The translations under genes and the position numbers were made by a program. The notes beneath the pieces are model-generated. The model saw only the letters and a list, made by a program, of their open reading frames with translations. It ran no database searches and had not been told where the DNA came from. From Winogradskyella forsetii (GTDB taxonomy: Bacteria > Bacteroidota > Bacteroidia > Flavobacteriales > Flavobacteriaceae), in contig NZ_CP053348.1 of assembly GCF_013394595.1 (NCBI RefSeq), forward strand, positions 2,568,001 to 2,632,000: a DNA stretch of 64,000 bases, read 5' to 3'. Shown here piece by piece: positions 50,660 to 58,463 of the stretch (position 1 is its first letter; every line of letters starts with the position of its first letter).

Positions 50660-51253
50660 AAATTTTTGATTTTCAGCAAATATAAATAGATATACCGTTT
50701 TATACTAGAAGTGGTTTAAACTTTTAGAATTGAAGCGAAAATTAATCATTTTGTGGTTAGTTAAAGGTTTGTTTTGGTTGCATAGCATGGCTACGGAACG
50801 AAAAAATGACAAAAGATAGTTCCAAAAGGACGAGTTTTTAGCCCGTTAAAAAAGCTTAAACCACTTCTTTAAGTTATGATCTATTTTAACTATGAAGTCT
50901 AAATACATTACAAAAATAAATGCAATTGATTTTTTGCCACGAATACACGAATCTTATATTTGCTTTAGATGAAAGTCTATAAATCTTTGGAATAGACCTA
51001 AGATCTGTATCATTTGTGAAATAGATAGTCAATTATTGTATTTGATATTATTGAAAACCTGTGAATTTGTGTATTCGTGGCAAAATTTATAGAGATTAAA
51101 AACTAATGCCTTATAATAAACTCCCAAACAATGTATTAGAAATGAATTTATTAAAACGAATTCTTTTCCATTCAGGAAATTGAAAATATACTTACTGACA
51201 ATTTTTGTCATGTACTAAACTATTATGTGATCATGAATTTGTAATTTCGACGG
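50660..51253. other. Intergenic region holding a 155-bp inverted-repeat element
   Basis: About 590 bp without a gene. It contains the element at 50931-51085 (separate entry). At 50785-50800 CATAGCATGGCTACG is a weak palindrome. The open frame at 51029-51211 on the minus strand is inside the repeat and has no coding character. Confidence 0.6.
50931..51085. repeat. 155-bp element bounded by TTTTGCCACGAATACACGAAT inverted ends
   Basis: The left end 50932-50952 and the right end 51065-51085 are reverse complements over 21 bp with one mismatch. The inner part is A/T-rich and includes ATCTGTATCATTTGTGAAAT, resembling the fused tandem GTGAATTTGTG-type repeats of flavobacterial genomes. It has the form of a MITE-like or large-hairpin dispersed repeat; no terminal duplication was visible. 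Confidence 0.65.
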
Positions 51254-51856
51254 ATGAATTTTCTTGCCCACATCTATCTATCAGGCGACAACGAACTCAT
51301 TACCATAGGAAACTTTGTGGGTGATGGTGTTAGAGGCAATAAATACAAATTGTACCCTTTAGAAATTCAAATAGGCATTCAACTGCATCGTCATATTGAT
51401 ACCTTTACGGATGCACATCCTATTTTTAGACGATGCACCAAGAGATTACATAAAGGATATGGTCACTATAGTGGTGTAATTGTTGATATATTTTTTGATC
51501 ATTTTTTGGCTAAAAACTGGAAAGCATATGCTGATATTCCGCTCGATATTTACATTGCCGATTTTTATAAAACCTTAACTAACAACATAGCTATTCTTCC
51601 ACCACGTTTTCAAAAATTGACTCCAATTATGATTGAAGGCAATTGGTTGCTGAGTTATGCAACGATTGAAGGTATTCAGTTGGTTCTGAATGGTATGAAC
51701 CGCAGAACAAAAGGACGTTCTAAAATGAACGAAGCCACTAAAGAACTTAGAACTCATTATGATGGTTTTGAAAAGGATTTTACGTTGTTTTTCAGAGAAT
51801 TGATGGTGTTTAGTGCTGAAAAACGTATAGAAATAGAACAAGATTTTAAGTTCTAA
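51254..51856 (+). CDS. Acyl carrier protein phosphodiesterase (AcpH/YajB family)
   Basis: A 200-residue HD-like enzyme that removes the phosphopantetheine arm from acyl carrier protein. The start MNFLAHIYLSGDNELITIGNFVGD gives the first His and Asp of the family; GIQLHRHIDTFTDAHPIFRRC provides the HxxID-type metal-binding cluster and GVIVDIFFDHFLAKNW the next Asp/His. The length matches E. coli AcpH (193). ATG at 51254. It is followed by an unknown membrane gene 99 bp downstream. Confidence 0.9.
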   Translation: MNFLAHIYLSGDNELITIGNFVGDGVRGNKYKLYPLEIQIGIQLHRHIDTFTDAHPIFRRCTKRLHKGYGHYSGVIVDIFFDHFLAKNWKAYADIPLDIYIADFYKTLTNNIAILPPRFQKLTPIMIEGNWLLSYATIEGIQLVLNGMNRRTKGRSKMNEATKELRTHYDGFEKDFTLFFRELMVFSAEKRIEIEQDFKF

Positions 51857-51900
51857 GGGTTTTTATTAGAATATGAAATAAAAATTATAGAACGCTCTGT

Positions 51901-51908
51901 TATCTTTG
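51901..51908 (+). promoter_or_regulatory. -7 element TATCTTTG deciding the start of the next gene
   Basis: A perfect TAnnTTTG match. Transcription would begin near 51913, only about 4 nt before an ATG at 51917 but about 43 nt before the ATG at 51956, which favours the second start. Confidence 0.45.
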
Positions 51909-51955
51909 AATAATAAATGATTCCTGAATTTCTCAAAAAACAAGCGAGACCGATT

Positions 51956-52690
51956 ATGACAAAGAAACCATCTAAATTTAAAAAAGCATTAAAAATAATT
52001 GGAGGCGTTATCATATTCTTCACCCTACCGACTCTCCTACTCTACGGGTTTATGTATGTAAAATACAATGAAGATTTACCAACGGGACAACAAGGTGCCA
52101 AAGCCGATCAACTAGCCAATAAAATGCTTGAAGCGTTAAATGAAGAGGCTTATCTCAATACTGATTATTTGGAATGGACTTTTAAGGGCAGACACCATTA
52201 CAAATGGTATAAATCAGATAAAACCTGTGAAGTCTATTGGGATCATTTTATAGTTATTTTAGATCTGGAAAACCGCAATAATTCAAAAGTCTTTGTAGCT
52301 GAACAAGAATACGACGGCATAGAGAAACAAGATTATATCCGCAAGGCTGAAAGCTATTTCAACAATGATTCCTTTTGGTTAGTGGCACCTTACAAAGTTT
52401 TTGACCCAGGCACAAAACGTCGATTAATAAAAACAGAAGAAAATAAGGAAGCACTTTTAGTGACCTATACTTCAGGTGGCACAACACCAGGAGATTCCTA
52501 TTTATGGCATTTAGATGCTGATGGAAAACCTAAAAACTTTCAAATGTGGGTTGATATTTTACCTATTGAGGGTTTAGAAGCCACATGGGAGAACTGGATA
52601 ACTACCGAAAGTGGAGCCCAATTGCCTACGTTTCATAAGTTTTTGGTGTTTGGTTTGGAGATTAGTGAGGTTAAGAGTTTGAGATTATAA
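51956..52690 (+). CDS. Unknown membrane-anchored protein (244 residues)
   Basis: Not recognised. From the ATG at 51956 the protein has a basic N-terminus (MTKKPSKFKKALK), one membrane helix (about residues 14-35, IIGGVIIFFTLPTLLLYGFMYV) and a soluble domain of about 200 residues with many Trp, Tyr and Asp (DYLEWTFKGRHHYKWYKSDK, YTSGGTTPGDSYLWHL). This looks like an extracytoplasmic beta-rich domain. An in-frame ATG at 51917 would add 13 residues, but the -7 box at 51901 argues against it. It follows acpH on the same strand. Proteins of this pattern occur in other flavobacteria as unknowns. Confidence 0.72.
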   Translation: MTKKPSKFKKALKIIGGVIIFFTLPTLLLYGFMYVKYNEDLPTGQQGAKADQLANKMLEALNEEAYLNTDYLEWTFKGRHHYKWYKSDKTCEVYWDHFIVILDLENRNNSKVFVAEQEYDGIEKQDYIRKAESYFNNDSFWLVAPYKVFDPGTKRRLIKTEENKEALLVTYTSGGTTPGDSYLWHLDADGKPKNFQMWVDILPIEGLEATWENWITTESGAQLPTFHKFLVFGLEISEVKSLRL

Positions 52691-52740
52691 TATATGTTAT
52701 AAATAAATGGAACTCTACATTAATCACGCAACACTTCTTA

Positions 52741-52830
52741 CTAAAAACTACGAACTGAAAACTGCCAACTAAGGACTGCAGGCTGAGACTGAAAACTACT
52801 TACTCCGCTGCCCTACAAACTGCTGACTCT
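52741..52830. repeat. Degenerate 7-bp-period tract (NNNACTG type)
   Basis: The stretch reads as loose heptamers such as cgAACTG, aaAACTG, ccAACTA, agGACTG, caGGCTG, aaAACTA, with CTG repeats continuing to about 52830. It resembles the ordered array at 4001-4063 in unit length and AAC-T core but is degraded. The 3' end of the minus-strand gene 52796-53320 (Gln, Gln, Phe, Val, Gly, Gln, Arg) is encoded by it. Confidence 0.6.
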
Positions 52831-53320
52831 TCAGCTTAAACAACACATTAAAACTCGTTAAACTCCCATAGCTTCTTGTAATATATTGTTGTAAATCTAT
52901 CTTTTCCTGCTCTTCTAAATTACTGGAATTAATTTTTTGCTCCATCACACGCAACCGATCACGAACCATAGTGATTTTATGGAAGAATTTATCAATAGGC
53001 AACTCTGTGGATTTTAAGTTAGTGTCACCTGGTTGCATAATGAGTTTGCCTCCTTTCCACTTATCAGCGATACTTATAACTTCAGAAACATCGGACCATT
53101 TTTTTAGTATGGACTTTAAACTGCGTTCTACTTCATAAAAACTAATAGTATCCACTTCGTCTTCGGCGGCTTCAATAACTTCAAATTCCGAATCCAGATC
53201 TATGGTTTCCAATCCGTTTTCTATAAAGGTGACCCAATAGTGTTTTGACGTGACATTCGTAACCACGCCTTTTCCGTATTCGTTATGGTTGATTCTTGAT
53301 CCTATGCCTAGTAATTTCAT
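52796..53320 (-). CDS. Unknown soluble protein with SH3/Tudor-like N-terminus
   Basis: A 174-residue protein. Residues 1-45 (IGSRINHNEYGKGVVTNVTSKHYWVTF) follow the short beta-barrel pattern seen in the C-terminal Tudor/SH3-like domain of PcrA/UvrD-type helicases and in DUF3553; this is by eye only. The remainder is helical and charged, with a likely coiled-coil at about residues 120-150 (MEQKINSSNLEEQEKIDLQQYI). The last ten residues come from the degenerate heptamer tract, so the original C-terminus was probably replaced. Function is not known; it converges with the membrane-protein gene. Confidence 0.7.
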   Translation of the reverse strand: MKLLGIGSRINHNEYGKGVVTNVTSKHYWVTFIENGLETIDLDSEFEVIEAAEDEVDTISFYEVERSLKSILKKWSDVSEVISIADKWKGGKLIMQPGDTNLKSTELPIDKFFHKITMVRDRLRVMEQKINSSNLEEQEKIDLQQYITRSYGSLTSFNVLFKLKSQQFVGQRSK

Positions 53321-53480
53321 CTTATTCTAAAATTTATGACGTTGAAATAGGAAACTAAAATAAACAAAAATTAAATTTTAAGTGCAAAATTTTTGAATTG
53401 TTAAGGTATATCTAAAAGACTTGCATAATCCTATAAATCATAATATTTTTGAGATATTATCAATTTTAAACCATCTAATT

Positions 53481-53831
53481 ATGAAAAATACAATTTTTAC
53501 CCTATTATTTTTAGGATTTTATTCAATTCTGAGTGCTCAAAGTGATCCAAAAGTTGGTGATGAACTGATTATTAAAGCACCACTGACACAATCATATCAC
53601 TACATCAAATTTCCAAAACCCAACATTTTAATCAAACGCGGTACAGTAACCCGTTATAAAAGTGTCTATGGAAATGAAGTGGTCGTCAATGAAGTCATAA
53701 CCAAACCTAATGGCGAAGTCCATGTGGAACTAATGAAAAAAGACGGCAGCAAGTTTTTTGGCTTTTTGAGTAAAGTAAAAGCCAATTATACTAAAGCCAT
53801 TGAAGCTGAAGAAATGATTACAGCACCTTAA
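53481..53831 (+). CDS. Unknown small secreted protein (116 residues)
   Basis: From the ATG at 53481 the protein has a clear signal peptide (MKNTIFTLLFLGFYSILSAQ, cleavage after residue 18-20) and a soluble domain of about 95 residues with beta-strand pattern (DELIIKAPLTQSYHYIKFPKPNILIKRGT). A longer open frame upstream begins with TTG and was rejected. There is no lipobox and no sorting tail, so it should stay in the periplasm. It is followed by an intrinsic terminator. No family is recognised. Confidence 0.75.
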   Translation: MKNTIFTLLFLGFYSILSAQSDPKVGDELIIKAPLTQSYHYIKFPKPNILIKRGTVTRYKSVYGNEVVVNEVITKPNGEVHVELMKKDGSKFFGFLSKVKANYTKAIEAEEMITAP

Positions 53832-53855
53832 ATCTTATATAAATACCTCACAGAT

Positions 53856-53888
53856 AAAGTGCTTTGGTAATTCAGGGCACTTTTTTTA
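53856..53888 (+). terminator. Intrinsic terminator after the small secreted protein gene
   Basis: The short stem AAAGTGC / GCACTTT is followed by seven T residues, 24 bp after the stop codon. Confidence 0.75.
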
Positions 53889-54049
53889 TTCCTGAAAAGT
53901 TGAAGAGTTAGTTTCTTTTGCTCATCAAAGTGGTTGCTTGCTATAGTAGTGTGTTTTTATCTCAAAGGCCCAGAGACATAAAGTTTAGAACTTAAAAAAA
54001 CACATGCAGCTTTACGCCTTTGCGAGAAATCGTTTTTCAACAAGGATTG

Positions 54050-55117
54050 TCACTCCTTAAAAGTCAATTTACTAATCCTACCCTTTCCTGCTGCATAAGC
54101 CACAGAATCATTTAAAAACCGAATGGTATAATAACCTTCATCGCTTAGATGCTTCCATGAATCTCCTGCATCATTACTATAATCAATACCTTTAAATCCA
54201 ATAGCAACTAGCTCTTTTCCCTCACTATTTGGAACATACTGGACACAGCTTCGATAACCTGGTCCATTTCCATTAGCCACAACTTGCCACGTTTTTCCAC
54301 CGTCATTGGTTCTTATTTTGTTGTTTAATGTATCGTTCGGTTTGGTATAATCGCCGCCAATGGCGAATCCGTTTTTTTCATCGTAAAAATCCATGGAATA
54401 AATACCCGTCGTTTCTTTGCCTTGAATAATTGGTGTGTCGTAAACCTCCCAGGTTTTACCTTTATCGGGTGAGTATAGTATTCTGCTTGACTTTCCTCCT
54501 GTGGCTACCCAAGTATGGTCTCCAATTATGGCAATATTAGTGTCACTTGCTGCAAAGGCAGCTTCGCCTGCTTTCGCTTTTGGTAAATTATCACAAGATA
54601 ATTTTGTCCAAGTGTCTCCACCATCTCTGGTTATGATAACACTCATACAATCGTCAGTTGGATCGCCAATTGCTATGCCTTCTTGGTCGTTCCAGAAGTC
54701 CATAGAATCGTAGAAGGCTTTTGGGTGGTTTTCTTTGTAAACCAATGTTGTTTCATCTCTACCTATTTTATATAAGAATGCAGGATTTTCAATACTTAAT
54801 CCAAAAGCTGCATCATTTGTTTGGCCAAATGACCGAAAATTTATCTCATCTTCAATAATTTGTATTGGATACACAACTTCTGTCTCAAATAAAGTTTCCT
54901 CTGAATCTATTCTACTAATACTGCCACCATATCCTTTTGAACATAAAAAAAAAGCTCCATCAATTTGTGGAATAATTTCCAAAGCTCTCACATTCAACAA
55001 AGAATCTTGCAGCAACGTTTCAATTTCCATTTCTGAAAAACTTCTAGGTATTATTGATGCTTCATGTTTACAAGAAAATAATCCTACTAACAAAAGACCA
55101 AATATTAAAACGCGCAT
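54050..55117 (-). CDS. YCF48/BNR-repeat beta-propeller lipoprotein
   Basis: A 355-residue protein. The start at 55115-55117 gives a lipoprotein signal (MRVLIFGLLLVGLFSC, Cys16); a longer frame begins with TTG. The body shows five or six repeats of the Asp-box/YCF48 type, such as ITRDGGDTWTKLSC, YSPDKGKTWEVYDT, RTNDGGKTWQVVA and YSNDAGDSWKHLS, each with the S/N-x-D-G-G/A-x-T/S-W motif of a beta-propeller blade. Photosystem II assembly factor homologues carry this fold, but here it is a generic surface propeller of unknown ligand. It is divergent from the rRNA methylase gene. Confidence 0.88.
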   Translation of the reverse strand: MRVLIFGLLLVGLFSCKHEASIIPRSFSEMEIETLLQDSLLNVRALEIIPQIDGAFFLCSKGYGGSISRIDSEETLFETEVVYPIQIIEDEINFRSFGQTNDAAFGLSIENPAFLYKIGRDETTLVYKENHPKAFYDSMDFWNDQEGIAIGDPTDDCMSVIITRDGGDTWTKLSCDNLPKAKAGEAAFAASDTNIAIIGDHTWVATGGKSSRILYSPDKGKTWEVYDTPIIQGKETTGIYSMDFYDEKNGFAIGGDYTKPNDTLNNKIRTNDGGKTWQVVANGNGPGYRSCVQYVPNSEGKELVAIGFKGIDYSNDAGDSWKHLSDEGYYTIRFLNDSVAYAAGKGRISKLTFKE

Positions 55118-55192
55118 ATTCCTAATTTTTCCTAAAAATAACAAAGCTTTATAATTTGAAAGTTAATTAGCCCAACAATTAAACAAATGTGT

Positions 55193-55200
55193 ACCTTTGC
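55193..55200 (+). promoter_or_regulatory. -7 element TACCTTTG for the RsmB-like gene
   Basis: A perfect TAnnTTTG match. The leader to the ATG at 55261 would be about 55 nt. Confidence 0.5.
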
Positions 55201-55260
55201 ACGTCCTTTTTTGCAGAACTATTCAACAGCAAGTAAAGACTGAAAAATTCAATACCGATT

Positions 55261-56472
55261 ATGAGATTACACAGAAACTTATGCTTCGCAGTAATAGATG
55301 GTTTACACCTAATTTTTAATGAAGGGGAATATGCCGATAAAGTGATTCAACAATTACTAAAACGCGATAAACGTTGGGGAAGTCGCGATAGAGGTTTCGT
55401 GGCAGAAACGGTTTACACTATTGTGCGCTACCAAAGACTATATGCCGAAATCGCAGATGTAAAAGCACCTTACCATAGAGATAATCTTTGGCGGATGTTT
55501 GCCGTTTGGGCGACGCTGAAAGGCATAAAATTACCAGACTGGAAATATTTTACTGACACACCTACCCGAAAAATAAAGGGCCGATTTGACGAACTATCCA
55601 AAATTAGAAAATACAAAGAATCCATTCCTGATTGGATGGATGAATTGGGTGTTGCTGAGTTAGGCGAAGCAGAATGGACCAAAGAAATAGCCATGCAAAA
55701 CGAGCAAGCCGATGTTATTCTTAGAGTCAATACGCTTAAAACCAATAAAGAGGATTTACAACTCAAACTACAATCCGAGGATATAGAAACCGAGTTTTTA
55801 CCAAATCATCCTTATGCCTTAAAGTTAACGGAACGTGCAAACGTATTTGTAACTGAAGCTTTTAAAGATGGTTGGTTCGAAGTTCAAGATGCGTCTTCCC
55901 AATTAGTAGCTGATTACTTAGACGTGAAACCGGGTATGAAAGTTGTGGATGTTTGTGCAGGTGCTGGCGGGAAATCTTTGCATTTAGCGGCTTTGATGGA
56001 AAATAAAGGCCAGGTCATCTCAATGGATATTTACGAAAGTAAATTGAAAAAATTAAAGATTAGAGCTCGTAGAAATGGGGTTCATAATATTGAGATGAAA
56101 GTCATAGATTCTACAAAACCAATTAAGAAATTACATGGCAAAGCGGACCGTTTACTAATTGATGCGCCATGTTCTGGATTAGGTGTATTAAGACGAAATC
56201 CGGATGCAAAATGGAAATTACAACCAGAATTTATTGAAAGCATCAAACAAACACAGTTGGAAGTTTTAGAACACTATTCCAAAATGGTAAAATCTGGCGG
56301 AAAAATGGTTTATGCTACCTGTTCTATTTTACCTTCCGAAAATCAAAAACAAGTCGACAAATTTTTAACATCTGAAGCCGGAAAAGATTTTACCTTTGTC
56401 AAAGACAAAAAAGTACTGGCACACAAATCTGGTTTTGACGGCTTTTATATGGCACTTTTAGAAAAGAAATAA
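55261..56472 (+). CDS. RsmB/NOP-family RNA m5C methyltransferase
   Basis: A 403-residue SAM-dependent methylase. An N-terminal NusB-like region (about residues 1-75, ending in the EIADVK loop) leads to a Rossmann core with motif I DVCAGAGGKSLHLAAL near residue 240. Motif IV DAPCSGLGVLRRNPD carries the release Cys and motif VI YATCSILPSEN the nucleophilic Cys. The likely target is cytosine in 16S rRNA (RsmB) or tRNA; NOP2/Sun proteins differ in target, so the site cannot be read. A -7 box lies at 55193. EndA follows after 28 bp and may be co-transcribed. Confidence 0.92.
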   Translation: MRLHRNLCFAVIDGLHLIFNEGEYADKVIQQLLKRDKRWGSRDRGFVAETVYTIVRYQRLYAEIADVKAPYHRDNLWRMFAVWATLKGIKLPDWKYFTDTPTRKIKGRFDELSKIRKYKESIPDWMDELGVAELGEAEWTKEIAMQNEQADVILRVNTLKTNKEDLQLKLQSEDIETEFLPNHPYALKLTERANVFVTEAFKDGWFEVQDASSQLVADYLDVKPGMKVVDVCAGAGGKSLHLAALMENKGQVISMDIYESKLKKLKIRARRNGVHNIEMKVIDSTKPIKKLHGKADRLLIDAPCSGLGVLRRNPDAKWKLQPEFIESIKQTQLEVLEHYSKMVKSGGKMVYATCSILPSENQKQVDKFLTSEAGKDFTFVKDKKVLAHKSGFDGFYMALLEKK

Positions 56473-56500
56473 CCCAAATAACAATTCAACTATTTTACAC

Positions 56501-58288
56501 ATGAAGCATTTTTACCTATTATTTATTTTTATCACTAGCATTGGTTTTGCGCAAATTCCTGCAAACTATTATGATAGTGCAAACGGCTTATCAGGTTTTG
56601 AACTAAAAACCCAATTAAAAACCATTATTACCAACGGCCATAATGATCAAGGTTATGGTAGTTTATATGATGGCTATATAACCACACATACCGATAATAT
56701 TTCCCAAAGTGGTTACGAAAATGATGGTACTATATTATTATACTACACGGAAAACCCAAACGGAACAGATCCTTACACGTATAATCATGGTTCTAACCAA
56801 TGTGGTAATTATAATGCCGAAGGCGTATGTTACAATCGTGAGCATACCATTCCGCAATCGTCTTTTGGAAGTGCCTCTCCAATGCAAAACGACATTCATC
56901 ATGTCGTTCCTAGCGATGGTTTTGCGAATGGACAAAGAGGGAGTTTGCCTTTTGGAACTGTTGGTTCCGCAAACTGGACCTCTTTAAATGGTTCTAAACG
57001 TGGTAACAGTAATGTGTCTGGATATTCCGGAAATGTTTTTGAACCTATTGATGAGTTTAAAGGTGATATTGCAAGGTCTATTCTGTATTTTGTAACACGT
57101 TATGAAGATACGGTTGACGGTTACACCAGTTTTGATATGTTTAATGGCACAGAAAACCAAGCTTTAGAAGATTGGGCAGTTGACATGTTATTGGATTGGC
57201 ACTACAATATAGATCCTGTGGACCAAAGCGAAATTAATAGAAATAACGCAGCTTATAACTATCAAGGCAACGCCAACCCTTTTGTAGATCATCCAGAATA
57301 TGCCAACTTAATTTGGAATCCGAATCCAGATACGGAAGCGCCTTCAGATCCGACAAATTTAGTAGCTTCTAATCCAACTGATAACTCTATTGTTTTGACA
57401 TGGACGGCTTCTACAGACAATATTGGAGTTGCTTCCTATGATGTCTATATTGATGAATCTTTTATGTTCAACTCTGTAAATACAACAGCAATAGTAACAG
57501 GTTTAGTACCTGATACAAATTATTGCTTTACTGTAAAAGCAAAAGATGCAGCTGGTAATGAATCTGGTTTCAGTAATGAGGCTTGTGAAACAACTACGAA
57601 TAGTGGAACTGGCGGTTCTGATTGCTTAACCGAGACTTTCACGAATTTAGATACTTCTATTAGCTCTTATTCAGATGTCACTTGGACAGGAGACGAAGGT
57701 GGGATTTGGAGTGCTACAGATGCTAGAACCGATCAAGATCTTAACGGAACTTCTGCCATAACAGTTAGAAACGGTGCTTTAAATTTACCAACTACTTCTG
57801 GTGGTATAGGTATCCTAACGGTAACGACAAAACGCGTATTTAGTGGTTCTTCTGGAACTTTTAATCTTAACGTCAATGGGGATTTGGTTGGCACTATAGC
57901 TTATGATGATACCTCACAAACTATTGTAATTCCAAATATAAATGTAGAAAATAATGTTTCTGTTGTCATTGACGGTAATAGTGGATCAGGTAATAGAGTG
58001 GTCTTTGATGACATTTCTTATACCTGCTATTCTTCTTTAGGTGCTGGTGAGTTTAATACATCAAACGTAAAGCTGCATCCAAATCCTGTTAAAAATAATT
58101 TAACTATAGATTTAGGCCCTAACATTGATACGAGCATAGAGATCTATGATCTTCTTGGCAAACGCGTACTAAAAAACACAATCCATAAAACGAGTGCTTT
58201 AAATCTCCAAAATTTAAAATCTGGAATTTACATCGTGAAAATTAAACAAGGTAATTCTACTATAACCAAGAAGTTGATTAAACAGTAA
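56501..58288 (+). CDS. Secreted endonuclease I with fibronectin III domain and T9SS sorting tail
   Basis: A 595-residue secreted nuclease. The signal peptide (residues 1-17, SIGFAQ) is followed by an EndA-type domain: YNREHTIPQSSFG with the His of the HNH-like site, DIHHVVPSDGFANGQRGSLPFG with the catalytic His pair, and DEFKGDIARSILYFVTRY. A fibronectin type III unit spans about 284-370 (ASNPTDNSIVLTWTASTDNIG), then a jelly-roll-like region, and at the end a type A T9SS sorting signal (HPNPVKNNLTIDL, then SGIYIVKIKQG and a KLIKQ end). It is exported through T9SS, consistent with gldFG in the window. It probably scavenges extracellular DNA or RNA. A terminator follows. Confidence 0.93.
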   Translation: MKHFYLLFIFITSIGFAQIPANYYDSANGLSGFELKTQLKTIITNGHNDQGYGSLYDGYITTHTDNISQSGYENDGTILLYYTENPNGTDPYTYNHGSNQCGNYNAEGVCYNREHTIPQSSFGSASPMQNDIHHVVPSDGFANGQRGSLPFGTVGSANWTSLNGSKRGNSNVSGYSGNVFEPIDEFKGDIARSILYFVTRYEDTVDGYTSFDMFNGTENQALEDWAVDMLLDWHYNIDPVDQSEINRNNAAYNYQGNANPFVDHPEYANLIWNPNPDTEAPSDPTNLVASNPTDNSIVLTWTASTDNIGVASYDVYIDESFMFNSVNTTAIVTGLVPDTNYCFTVKAKDAAGNESGFSNEACETTTNSGTGGSDCLTETFTNLDTSISSYSDVTWTGDEGGIWSATDARTDQDLNGTSAITVRNGALNLPTTSGGIGILTVTTKRVFSGSSGTFNLNVNGDLVGTIAYDDTSQTIVIPNINVENNVSVVIDGNSGSGNRVVFDDISYTCYSSLGAGEFNTSNVKLHPNPVKNNLTIDLGPNIDTSIEIYDLLGKRVLKNTIHKTSALNLQNLKSGIYIVKIKQGNSTITKKLIKQ

Positions 58289-58310
58289 ATAAAATAAGCA
58301 TAACAATGAA

Positions 58311-58354
58311 AAGCAGCTGCACTTGGATTACGCTAAGTGACTAGCTGCTTTTTT
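58311..58354 (+). terminator. Intrinsic terminator after the EndA gene
   Basis: A long nested stem (AAGCAGCT with AGCTGCTT, and inner CACTT with AAGTG) is followed by six T residues, 22 bp after the stop codon. Confidence 0.85.
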
Positions 58355-58421
58355 GTTTAAAACTTGTTGAATACTTCATTATTTGAAATTCAATTCTTAT
58401 GAAGTTTATCCTAAAATGAAC

Positions 58422-58429
58422 TAACTTTG
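58422..58429 (+). promoter_or_regulatory. -7 element TAACTTTG for purL
   Basis: A perfect TAnnTTTG match, 35 bp before the ATG at 58464, leaving a leader of about 30 nt. No riboswitch-like structure fits in such a leader. Confidence 0.5.
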
Positions 58430-58463
58430 TAGTAAATATTTTTCACGTTAAAAACAACATTAA

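Noticed and set aside
51029..51211. Minus-strand frame of 60 codons
   Set aside because: It lies within the 50931-51085 repeat and the A/T-rich gap and has no coding signature.
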